Below, piece by piece: positions 1-5,495 of a stretch of DNA of 5,495 nt. Positions within the stretch are counted from its first letter, which is position 1, and each line of letters begins with the position of its first letter. The translations under genes and the position numbers were made by a program. The stretch lies in assembly GCA_030590765.1 (NCBI GenBank), contig JAUVCP010000184.1, positions 1 through 5,495 of the forward strand, read 5' to 3'. Source of the stretch: Flavobacteriaceae bacterium (GTDB lineage: Bacteria > Bacteroidota > Bacteroidia > Flavobacteriales > Flavobacteriaceae). Below the pieces are notes generated by a model that was given only the letters and a program-made list of their open reading frames with translations, was not told the DNA's origin and ran no database searches.

Positions 1-2
1 AA

Positions 3-119
3 AAACTGGATTCAGGTGAGTCATTTAATATATTTTTAGCATTGTACAATGATACTAAAAATGAACTCGTTGATGATCTTAGAGAAACAAGTTTAAAAGA
101 CAATGGAAATAAAGCATAA
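3..119 (+). CDS. C-terminal end of an unidentified protein (5' truncated)
   Basis: An open frame enters from the left edge and runs for 38 codons to a TAA stop at 117-119. The other two plus-strand frames are closed by stops within the first 40 bases. The visible tail is hydrophilic and charged, with an acidic stretch (NELVDDLRE) followed by a Lys/Asn-rich end (LKDNGNKA). It has no hydrophobic segment and no motif I can name. The frame ends 7 bases before the stop codon of the convergent membrane protein gene, a tight spacing consistent with a real gene end. The fragment is too short for a family call. An open run of this length in AT-rich DNA could also arise by chance, so the coding call is moderate. 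Confidence 0.5.
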   Translation, partial: KLDSGESFNIFLALYNDTKNELVDDLRETSLKDNGNKA

Positions 120-133
120 ACAATTGCTATGCT
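113..133 (-). terminator. possible stem-loop terminator at a convergent gene junction
   Basis: A perfect 6-base inverted repeat, AGCATA at 113-118 and TATGCT at 128-133, encloses a 9-base loop. It overlaps the stop codons of both convergent genes (TAA 117-119 on plus, TAG 127-129 on minus). Read on the minus strand, the stem is followed by TTATTT, a weak U-rich tail, so it fits the minus-strand gene best. On the plus strand no T tract follows. The stem has only two G:C pairs and would be weak, so this is a candidate only. Confidence 0.35.
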
Positions 134-993
134 CTAACTCCTGTTTCAATTTTTCCTGTTTCATTATCCAGTTCTGATCCTCCCATGGAATGAGGAATCA
201 TATACATAGCAAAAAGCACCAGCATTGCGATAACAGGCCATACTCTGTTTTTTGGTTTTTTTCGTAATATAAAGAAAGCAACCAGCCAAAAAAGCCATGC
301 AAAAATAGTTTTATTGTCAGTCCAGTCTCCACCAAATGGCCAGCCTGTCCATAATTCACCAAAGGCATATTTTTGTACTATCGGACCAAAAATTAATCCT
401 CCAATTCCAAAAGCAATAAGAGTTATACGTGTAAATTTAAGAGTTTTATCTCCTTTAAATATTGCTTCTATTCCGGCACGTGTTCCAATAAAAAGAGATA
501 GGATCATGAACAATACATGTGGAATAAGTACCGATCTGGGTACAAATCCCTTAAATCGTACAACTACAGGATCATCAGCTGCAATAGAGGTTTTTTGTTT
601 GTTTTTATAAATATCTATATGATATTCTACTTTTCCTGCCGAAGGTTGTTCTGGTAAAGTAGCTGTTAAAATTTCAGTTTTATCACCCTCACCAAAAAAG
701 GCTTTTTTATGAGAAGTTTTACGTAGCATTTTTACTTCTTGCCATGGTTCATCAACTTTATAGCGTTTAAAATAAATGGTTGCTTCCAGGTCAGAATCTT
801 CAGCATCTAAATTTATATCACAAGGAGTTCCAATTTCATTGGATCTCAAAAGTTTAAAATTATATTCCTGTTCGGCAAGCACAGCACTTACTTTTTTTGG
901 ATAAGTTGGCCCGGTCATTCGTTGGTAAAACATGGCACTGACTGTAATGATAACAGTTATTGTCCATAATAAGAAGTTTTTTGATTTACTCAT
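127..993 (-). CDS. uncharacterised five-helix membrane protein with an extracytoplasmic domain
   Basis: This 288-residue protein has no function I can name. Helix 1 (about 7-23) is followed by the motif YQRMTGPTYP (23-32) and a soluble, probably beta-rich domain (about 33-150, with one Cys at 58). Four more helices lie near 154-172, 188-206, 230-244 and 251-267. The charged loops KGDKTLK and RKKPKNR fit the cytoplasmic side by the positive-inside rule, which places the soluble domain, the loop GELWTGWPFGGDWTDNKT (212-229) and the C-terminus outside. An IPH triplet occurs at the start of helix 2 (His159) and again at the end of helix 5 (His268), both predicted near the outer face. The frame extends upstream to an ATG at 1065, but the promoter at 1037-1066 overlaps that extension and the 24 extra residues are polar and unlike a leader, so I chose the ATG at 991-993. 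I recall similar proteins in Bacteroidota genomes only as hypothetical ones. Confidence 0.8.
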   Translation of the reverse strand: MSKSKNFLLWTITVIITVSAMFYQRMTGPTYPKKVSAVLAEQEYNFKLLRSNEIGTPCDINLDAEDSDLEATIYFKRYKVDEPWQEVKMLRKTSHKKAFFGEGDKTEILTATLPEQPSAGKVEYHIDIYKNKQKTSIAADDPVVVRFKGFVPRSVLIPHVLFMILSLFIGTRAGIEAIFKGDKTLKFTRITLIAFGIGGLIFGPIVQKYAFGELWTGWPFGGDWTDNKTIFAWLFWLVAFFILRKKPKNRVWPVIAMLVLFAMYMIPHSMGGSELDNETGKIETGVRA

Positions 994-1036
994 TTTAAAA
1001 CTATTAGGATGATTTAGTCTTTTAGTTTTTGGATTG

Positions 1037-1066
1037 CAAATGTACATTTTGTTATGAAAAAACAAA
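1037..1066 (-). promoter_or_regulatory. Bacteroidota-type promoter for the membrane protein gene
   Basis: On the minus strand, TTTG (1063-1066) is followed after 18 bases by TACATTTG (1037-1044), an exact match to the Bacteroidota -7 consensus TAnnTTTG with near-standard spacing from a -33 TTTG. Transcription would begin near 1030, giving a leader of about 35 bases before the ATG at 993. The rest of the 149-base gap 994-1142 shows only a 10-base palindrome (ATGTTAACAT, 1125-1134) and a 5-base inverted repeat (1100-1104 with 1111-1115). I find no convincing terminator for the upstream ppx-like gene. Confidence 0.6.
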
Positions 1067-1142
1067 CGAAGTTCTGTGAAAATATTTAAAGGAATTCTAT
1101 CAAACGAGAATTTGACATTTTATGATGTTAACATATATAAAA

Positions 1143-2030
1143 CTATATTTTACCCATATAAAGGCCTTTAATAATACCATCAGAAAGCCCAATTTTTGGT
1201 ACATATATTTTTTTAGCATGACACCACTTCATGGCCTTCAAATAAATCTTTGTTGCAGGAATAATCACATCTGCCCGATCAGGATTTAGATCTAGTTCGC
1301 TGATACGCTCATCATAACTCATTTGATTTAAAAAATTGTAGTAAGATTTTATATAGACATAAGAAAGTGGTTTTCCATCTCTTTTACCTGACATTTTAAA
1401 GATCTTATTTATATTCCCTCCTGAACCGATCAAAGATATCTCGTTCAATTGCTCACTGTTTTCTTTTATCCAATTTTTGGCATCATTCCAAACATTTTCT
1501 TCTACCTTATGATCCAGTAATCTTACTGTTCCAAGTTTAAAAGACTTTGAATCAATTAGATTTCCCTTTGAGAAAAAAGTGAATTCTGTACTGCCGCCTC
1601 CAACATCCACATATAAATAGGATTTATCTGTTTTGATGAACTGTTTCAAATCCGTAGATGATATTATTTTAGCTTCGGTTTTTCCATCAATGATATCAAT
1701 CTTTATACCGGTTTTGTTAAAAATATGTGCAATTACTTCTTTACCATTTTTGGCTTCCCGCATAGCTGAAGTAGCACATGCTTTAAATTTTTCAACACCA
1801 TTTACCTGCATTAACAATTGAAATGCCTGCATAGCATCACGCATTCTGTTTTTATTGTTTTCAGATATTGATCCGGTAGTAAAAACATCTTCTCCCAAAC
1901 GGATTGGCACACGAACCAAAGATGATTTTTTAAACTGGGTTTCTTTTTTTTTGAATTCAATTACATTGTCAATCAACAATCTTACTCCATTTGATCCAAT
2001 ATCAATAGCTGCATATTTAGATAACTTCAT
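1143..2030 (-). CDS. Ppx/GppA family phosphatase, short form (probable exopolyphosphatase)
   Basis: This 295-residue cytoplasmic enzyme belongs to the ASKHA-fold Ppx/GppA family, whose members release phosphate from the ends of polyphosphate chains or hydrolyse pppGpp to ppGpp. The phosphate-1 loop AIDIGSNGVRLLI (8-20) has the characteristic Asp10, Gly12 and Ser13-Asn14. The phosphate-2 loop VDVGGGSTEF (141-150) ends in Glu149-Phe. IDGKTEAK (114-121) matches the family GxxEA motif, with Glu119 as the likely catalytic base, and IGSGGNINK (201-209) is the third glycine-rich phosphate/nucleotide segment. RADVIIPA (252-259) is also typical. It lacks the C-terminal helical domains of the roughly 500-residue E. 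coli Ppx; forms of about 300 residues are common in this phylum. Sequence alone does not separate polyphosphatase from pppGpp phosphatase activity. It lies 51 bases downstream of the SixA-type gene on the same strand and is probably co-transcribed with it. Confidence 0.9.
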   Translation of the reverse strand: MKLSKYAAIDIGSNGVRLLIDNVIEFKKKETQFKKSSLVRVPIRLGEDVFTTGSISENNKNRMRDAMQAFQLLMQVNGVEKFKACATSAMREAKNGKEVIAHIFNKTGIKIDIIDGKTEAKIISSTDLKQFIKTDKSYLYVDVGGGSTEFTFFSKGNLIDSKSFKLGTVRLLDHKVEENVWNDAKNWIKENSEQLNEISLIGSGGNINKIFKMSGKRDGKPLSYVYIKSYYNFLNQMSYDERISELDLNPDRADVIIPATKIYLKAMKWCHAKKIYVPKIGLSDGIIKGLYMGKI

Positions 2031-2081
2031 ATTGTATCCATTTTTTTTAAAATCTGAATAATGATACTATTTAGGATTATT

Positions 2082-2570
2082 CTATCTGTGATATTTTGGA
2101 AACTCTGTAAAAAGCGTTTTTCCTAATTTGATATTTTTCCAGTGTTTTGTTTTAAACTCAATGGCAACTACACCACTGGTAGGAACATGGTTAATTTTTT
2201 TACTTCCAAATTTATTTACAAAATCACTTATTCCATGGTCATGGCTAAAAATTATGGCAGAGTCAAATCCATTATCAAGAGCCATTACAGTTTTAATCAG
2301 ATAACCATCGCTAAAACTATATAAAGATTTACTTATTTTTAAGTTGGATAAGGGATAATTAAATGAATAACTAAAGATCATTGCTGTATGCAATGCTCTG
2401 TTGGCACAACTGGAAACAAAAACAGAGGGTGTTTCAATTTTTTTTTGTAAAATGGATGAAATTAAATAAGCATCATTGATGCCTTTTTTTTTTAATGGTC
2501 GGTCAATATCCTGTATTCCTTCATATTCCCAGGAGGATTTAGCATGGCGGACTATATATAAAGTTTTCAT
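2082..2570 (-). CDS. SixA-type histidine phosphatase family protein
   Basis: This 162-residue single-domain cytoplasmic protein belongs to the histidine phosphatase (phosphoglycerate mutase-like) superfamily, SixA branch. The N-terminal YIVRHAKSSWEY carries the catalytic Arg8-His9 pair, with His9 the residue phosphorylated during catalysis. DRPLKKKG (23-30) is the usual second SixA block. SSCANRALHTA (53-63) supplies the phosphate-pocket Arg58 and the conserved His-Thr. SHDHGISDF (109-117) gives the second catalytic His110, where relatives more often read GHNPG. E. coli SixA removes phosphate from the HPt domain of ArcB, but many bacterial relatives have unknown substrates, so the family call is strong and the substrate is open. 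Codons 25-29 include a run of ten A residues (TTA AAA AAA AAA), a possible slippage site, although the frame is intact. The gene heads a likely two-gene unit with the downstream Ppx-like gene and has its own promoter-like element. Confidence 0.9.
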   Translation of the reverse strand: MKTLYIVRHAKSSWEYEGIQDIDRPLKKKGINDAYLISSILQKKIETPSVFVSSCANRALHTAMIFSYSFNYPLSNLKISKSLYSFSDGYLIKTVMALDNGFDSAIIFSHDHGISDFVNKFGSKKINHVPTSGVVAIEFKTKHWKNIKLGKTLFTEFPKYHR

Positions 2571-2595
2571 TTAGTTGTTTTGTTTTATGCTGATT

Positions 2596-2629
2596 CAAAG
2601 ATATAAAACTTTTTACTCTATATTTTCAA
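2596..2629 (-). promoter_or_regulatory. candidate promoter for the SixA-Ppx pair
   Basis: In the 75-base gap behind pdxH, the minus strand reads TTG (2627-2629), a 23-base spacer, then TATCTTTG (2596-2603), an exact TAnnTTTG -7 element. The spacer is at the long end of what flavobacterial promoters tolerate. Transcription would begin about 18 bases before the ATG at 2570. No hairpin terminator for pdxH is visible in the gap, so read-through from pdxH is also possible. Confidence 0.5.
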
Positions 2630-2645
2630 CTTTATTAAAAAATAC

Positions 2646-3293
2646 TTAAGGTTCTAGTCTCTCTGTTTTCCAGTTGTAGTCATCTTGTAGTGTAAACCGA
2701 ATTCTGTCATGCATTCTATTTGCTCTGCCTTGCCAAAACTCTATAGATACTGGTTTGATAATGTAGCCACCCCAGTAATCTGGTCGAGGAATTTCCTTTC
2801 CTTCAAATTTGATTAATGCTTCTTCCAGTTTTTGATCTAATGCTTTACGTGAATCAATTACTTCACTTTGATGTGATGCCCAGGCACCTAATTTACTTCC
2901 GGTAGGACGAGATTCAAAATAACCATCGGATAGATTTTCAGCAATTTTTTCAGCTTTTCCTTTTATGACGATTTGATGCTCCAAACTATGCCAGAAAAAA
3001 GTAGCGCAAACATTCGGATTCTTTTCAATTGCCTTACCTTTTTCGCTATTATAATTGGTGTAAAAAATAAAACCTTCCCAGGTAAAACGTTTTAACAATA
3101 GAACTCTGTTCTTTGGATAACCATCAAGACCAATTGTAGCGACGTGCATTATATTGGCTTCTTCAATACCCTCTGATTCATCAGCTTCATAAAACCATTT
3201 CTGGAAAAGTTCCATTGGATTATCAGAAATATGATCTTTTAAAAGAGGATTCCTCTCGTAACTTTTACGATAATTACTTAAATCTTTTTCCAT
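2646..3293 (-). CDS. pdxH: pyridoxamine 5'-phosphate oxidase
   Basis: This FMN-dependent cytoplasmic oxidase converts pyridoxine or pyridoxamine 5'-phosphate to pyridoxal 5'-phosphate with oxygen as electron acceptor, the last step of vitamin B6 synthesis and salvage. The 215-residue length is normal for the family. The FMN-binding split-barrel core shows NRVLLLKRF (62-70), FYTNYNSEKGKA (77-88) and the Trp-His plus Gln107 segment (101-107). SRPTGSKLGAWASHQSEVI (128-146) is the second conserved block. The family signature EFWQGRANRMHDR (185-197) is complete, including Arg193 and His195 of the substrate site, and the protein ends in RLEP where many relatives end in RLAP or RLSP. Like E. coli PdxH it has a polar N-terminal extension of about 25 residues. 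It starts 37 bases after the symporter stop codon on the same strand, with no convincing promoter between them, so it is probably read with that gene; no shared pathway is obvious. Confidence 0.97.
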   Translation of the reverse strand: MEKDLSNYRKSYERNPLLKDHISDNPMELFQKWFYEADESEGIEEANIMHVATIGLDGYPKNRVLLLKRFTWEGFIFYTNYNSEKGKAIEKNPNVCATFFWHSLEHQIVIKGKAEKIAENLSDGYFESRPTGSKLGAWASHQSEVIDSRKALDQKLEEALIKFEGKEIPRPDYWGGYIIKPVSIEFWQGRANRMHDRIRFTLQDDYNWKTERLEP

Positions 3294-3330
3294 TGCTCAA
3301 AAATAATACATTTTTAAATTTGTTTTGGAT

Positions 3331-4794
3331 TTAAACTTCTTTTTTTCGGATGATAAAAAGTCCGATAAAGGTAAATAAGCCATTAATTATCAGTATTTCA
3401 TATCCAAATACAAAACCGTTAAACCAATGTGCAGAATTTTGATTTAATAAATAAGTAAAAACAATTGAAAGTATCGCAATTACCCAAACAAACGGATCTT
3501 TAATTTTATAATTTGTAAAGATTCCAAAGGAGAAAATACCAAGTAGCGGACCGTAAGTAAAACTAGAAACCTGAAGCAGGCTATTGATCACATTTCCTTT
3601 TATCAAGTGATGGAAAGAAATGATCACCAATATAAGAATCAATGAAAAAGCTACATGTACTCTTTTTCTGATATTTTTTTGTTTGGAAACTTCTTTTTTT
3701 TCAATATCTAAAAAATCAATACTAAATGATGTAGTTAAAGAAGTTAGTGCACTATCAGCACTGGAATATGCTGCGGCTATCAATCCGAGGATAAAAATAA
3801 TTCCCAGTCCGAGACCTAGATCTTGATTTAAAGCAATTTCGGGAAAAAGCAGATCTGTTTTTATTTCACCTTTGACCATCGGAATTGAAATTCTAAATTT
3901 ATCAGCATAAGCAAAAAGTAAAAAGCCTAAGAATAAAAATACAAAATTGACAAAGATCAGAATAAACCCAAGTGAAACTACATTTTTTTGAGATTCTTTA
4001 ATATTCTTACAGGTTAGATTTTTTTGCATATTGTCCTGATCTAAACCGGTCATTGCAATAGCAATAAACATTCCTCCCAGAATAGATTTTAACCAATGTT
4101 TTTTATCGTTAAAATCACCAGAAAAAATAATTTTACTGTAATTTTTGTATGTAGAAGATTGAATAATTTCCGCAAAGGAAAAATCCAATTTATTTAAAAG
4201 AATAAATATTGCTGCGATAACAGCAATTAGCATAAAAAAAGTTTGTATTATATCAGTCCATACAATTGTTTTTATTCCACCTTTAAAGGTGTATGACCAA
4301 ATAATTGAGACAGACAAAACAACCGTAAATTCAAATGGGACATGCCATGCATCCAAAATAAAGTATTGAAAAACGGAAGCAACCAGGAATAAGCGAAATG
4401 ATGCAATTAGTATTCTTGAGATCAAAAAGAAAAAAGCACCGGTTCTATGACTGGTTTTTCCAAATCGTTGTAGTAAATATTCATAAATGGAAGTGATATT
4501 TAATCGGTAATATAAGGGGATTAATAAATATGCGATGACTATATAGCCTAACAAGTATCCGAAAACAACTTGCATATAGCTAAATTGTGTGCTTTGAACC
4601 CATCCGGGTACTGAAATAAATGTAACACCAGATAATGATGTACCTATCATTCCAAATGCCACTACATACCAGGGAGACCTTTTATTGGCAGTAAAAAATG
4701 TAGTATTGCTGTCATCTTTTCCTGTAAAGTAAGAAATGCCAAATACCAGCAAAAAATAGCAAGTAATAATAACAGCTAATAAAACAGGAGACAT
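3331..4794 (-). CDS. sodium:solute symporter (SSS family)
   Basis: This 487-residue inner-membrane transporter of the solute:sodium symporter family (SGLT/PutP relatives, LeuT fold) couples solute uptake to sodium entry. I count about 13 hydrophobic segments, starting at residues 3-23 and ending with a helix at about 464-483 before a basic RKKEV tail. The block [20 protein letters not shown] (40-59) is the broken first core helix, and [16 protein letters not shown] (170-185) is a highly characteristic SSS segment. [10 protein letters not shown] (341-350) aligns by pattern with the A-x-x-S-S sodium (Na2) site of Vibrio SGLT, giving Ala341, Ser344 and Ser345. The solute cannot be read from the sequence; family members carry sugars, sialic acid, amino acids, vitamins or iodide. 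It is divergent from the NagX-like gene, from which an 83-base region separates it, so a sugar substrate is possible but unproven. No exact -7 element was found ahead of it; TTTATTTG, one mismatch from consensus, lies at 4812-4819. Confidence 0.92.
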   Translation of the reverse strand: MSPVLLAVIITCYFLLVFGISYFTGKDDSNTTFFTANKRSPWYVVAFGMIGTSLSGVTFISVPGWVQSTQFSYMQVVFGYLLGYIVIAYLLIPLYYRLNITSIYEYLLQRFGKTSHRTGAFFFLISRILIASFRLFLVASVFQYFILDAWHVPFEFTVVLSVSIIWSYTFKGGIKTIVWTDIIQTFFMLIAVIAAIFILLNKLDFSFAEIIQSSTYKNYSKIIFSGDFNDKKHWLKSILGGMFIAIAMTGLDQDNMQKNLTCKNIKESQKNVVSLGFILIFVNFVFLFLGFLLFAYADKFRISIPMVKGEIKTDLLFPEIALNQDLGLGLGIIFILGLIAAAYSSADSALTSLTTSFSIDFLDIEKKEVSKQKNIRKRVHVAFSLILILVIISFHHLIKGNVINSLLQVSSFTYGPLLGIFSFGIFTNYKIKDPFVWVIAILSIVFTYLLNQNSAHWFNGFVFGYEILIINGLFTFIGLFIIRKKEV

Positions 4795-4852
4795 TGTTAT
4801 TTAATTTTGAACAAATAAATGAAAAATATAATTAAAGAACTTGTAAATAGAA

Positions 4853-4860
4853 TATATTTG
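4853..4860 (+). promoter_or_regulatory. -7 promoter element of the NagX-like gene in a divergent intergenic region
   Basis: TATATTTG is an exact match to TAnnTTTG and lies 17 bases before the ATG at 4878, so transcription would start roughly 10 bases upstream of the coding region. No TTG/TTTG sits at the expected -33 distance; the nearest TTG (4841-4843) is only 9 bases upstream. The whole 83-base region 4795-4877 must serve both this gene and the divergent symporter gene. Confidence 0.45.
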
Positions 4861-4869
4861 ATTTCAAAT
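4856..4869. repeat. 14-base inverted repeat overlapping the divergent promoter
   Basis: ATTTGA (4856-4861) and TCAAAT (4864-4869) are perfect inverted copies separated by TT. The left arm overlaps the -7 element and the right arm covers the likely transcription start of the NagX-like gene, which is where a repressor operator would sit. It may also be chance in such AT-rich DNA; no second copy was noticed in the gap. Confidence 0.3.
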
Positions 4870-4877
4870 TAATTTAT

Positions 4878-5495
4878 ATGAGTACAAGCAAGCGTATTTT
4901 ATCTGTTGATATTTTTAGAGGTATAACTATTGCTGCTATGATCATGGTGAATAACCCCGGAACCTGGGGTGCCATTTATCCACCATTTAAACATGCCGAA
5001 TGGCATGGTTTAACTCCAACCGATCTGATATTTCCGTTTTTTTTATTTATTGTGGGTATGTCCATTTCTTTTGCTTACACGAAAAAAAAAGAAGCTGGAA
5101 TTACAGGGGATGTGTATAAAAAAATTATTTCAAGAACCTTAAAACTGATCGGTCTAGGTTTGATTTTGGCAGGTTTTACCATAACACCTCCTTTTTTTAA
5201 AGATCTTACAACTCTCAGAATTCCAGGTGTTTTACAACGAATAGGTGTAGTGTTTTTTATATCTTCTATCCTTTTTTTATATACAAACTGGAAAGTTTTA
5301 TTAGGAGTTTTTATTTCCATTTTAGTTGGGTATTGGTATATCATGACACAAATTCCAATTGATGGAGCAATGCCATTGTTAACGCAGGAATCTAATCTAG
5401 CTTCAGTAGTTGATCTGAAAATTCTTACCGTTGATCATATGTGGAAAACTTTTTATGATCCTGAGGGAATCTTAAGTACAATACCTGCTATTGCA
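4878..5495 (+). CDS. NagX/HGSNAT-like membrane acyltransferase family protein (DUF5009-like), 3' truncated
   Basis: The first 206 codons of a multispanning inner-membrane protein run off the right edge; family members are usually about 350-400 residues. The ATG at 4878 is the first after an in-frame stop at 4848. The N-terminus SVDIFRGITIAAMIMVNNPG (9-28) and the block HAEWHGLTPTDLIFPFFLF (39-57) are hallmarks of the family that includes eukaryotic heparan-alpha-glucosaminide N-acetyltransferase and bacterial NagX. His39 lies where, to my recollection, the HGSNAT active-site histidine sits. RIPGVLQRIG (114-123) is another conserved block. Helices are visible at about 15-25, 49-66, 90-103, 118-135 and 138-156. 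HGSNAT moves an acetyl group from cytoplasmic acetyl-CoA to a glucosamine end across the membrane. NagX is found with N-acetylglucosamine uptake genes, with a proposed role in inner-membrane transport or modification. The exact substrate here is unknown. Confidence 0.88.
   Translation, partial: MSTSKRILSVDIFRGITIAAMIMVNNPGTWGAIYPPFKHAEWHGLTPTDLIFPFFLFIVGMSISFAYTKKKEAGITGDVYKKIISRTLKLIGLGLILAGFTITPPFFKDLTTLRIPGVLQRIGVVFFISSILFLYTNWKVLLGVFISILVGYWYIMTQIPIDGAMPLLTQESNLASVVDLKILTVDHMWKTFYDPEGILSTIPAIA

Noticed and set aside
314..610. Plus-strand open frame of 98 codons
   Set aside because: It lies wholly within the minus-strand membrane protein gene, in its antisense, and has no recognisable motif.
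1125..1134. ATGTTAACAT palindrome behind the Ppx-like gene
   Set aside because: A 10-base palindrome with no loop is common in AT-rich DNA, does not form a stable hairpin, and has no T tract that would make it a terminator.
1633..2061. Two plus-strand open frames opposite the Ppx-like gene
   Set aside because: Both are antisense to a gene with complete family motifs, and their translations show no family features.
2142..2324. Plus-strand open frame of 60 codons
   Set aside because: It is antisense to the SixA-type gene and has no motif or promoter of its own.
2571..2645. T-rich tract behind pdxH as a terminator
   Set aside because: The T run has no adjacent stem of useful length.
3294..3330. 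TATTTTTTG upstream of pdxH as a possible -7 element
   Set aside because: It has three bases rather than two between TA and TTTG and lies only about 5 bases from the start codon, too close for a normal promoter; co-transcription with the symporter is simpler.
3620..3826. Plus-strand open frame of 68 codons
   Set aside because: It is antisense to the symporter, across its conserved sodium-site helix, so it is explained by that gene's composition.
5075..5344. Minus-strand open frame of 89 codons
   Set aside because: It is antisense to the NagX-like gene, whose hallmark motifs show that the plus strand is coding here.
1..5495. tRNA, rRNA, CRISPR arrays, insertion sequences, phage or defence genes
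   Set aside because: No tandem spaced repeats, tRNA-like cloverleaf, transposase motif or terminal inverted repeats were seen; almost the whole window is accounted for by ordinary chromosomal genes.

Overview
The window looks like chromosomal DNA of a member of the Bacteroidota, most likely a flavobacterium-like organism. The evidence is strong A+T bias, the absence of clear Shine-Dalgarno sequences, promoter-like TAnnTTTG elements (the Bacteroidota -7 consensus) ahead of several genes, and proteins whose closest remembered relatives are flavobacterial, especially the sodium:solute symporter and the short Ppx/GppA protein. This assignment rests on pattern recognition, without a database search.

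Layout. Positions 3-119 hold the last 38 codons of a plus-strand gene that enters from the left. It converges on a minus-strand block of five genes, which reads from right to left: a sodium:solute symporter (3331-4794), pdxH for pyridoxamine 5'-phosphate oxidase (2646-3293), a SixA-type histidine phosphatase (2082-2570), a short Ppx/GppA-type exopolyphosphatase (1143-2030), and an uncharacterised five-helix membrane protein (127-993). A divergent plus-strand gene at the right edge (4878 to the end, truncated) encodes a membrane protein of the HGSNAT/NagX acyltransferase family. There is no gene-free stretch over 300 bases. The longest gap is 994-1142, which carries a promoter.

Transcription. 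Promoter-like elements sit ahead of the SixA gene and ahead of the uncharacterised membrane protein gene. The minus block therefore probably reads as three units: symporter-pdxH (37-base gap), SixA-Ppx (51-base gap), and the membrane protein alone. The last promoter also fixes that protein's start at 993, because a start at 1065 would lie upstream of the expected transcript. A small inverted repeat at 113-133 overlaps both convergent stop codons and may end transcription there.

Function. PdxH makes pyridoxal phosphate. The SixA and Ppx proteins are both phosphate-releasing enzymes, and their pairing suggests polyphosphate or phosphosignal metabolism, although no polyphosphate kinase gene is in view. 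The symporter and the NagX-like protein share an 83-base divergent control region and may serve uptake and modification of a sugar such as N-acetylglucosamine; this is inference. Most of the window is ordinary housekeeping. The least explained item is the five-helix protein, which has an IPH motif at the start of helix 2 and another at the end of helix 5, plus a Trp/Gly/Asp-rich loop, all predicted on the same outer face of the membrane.
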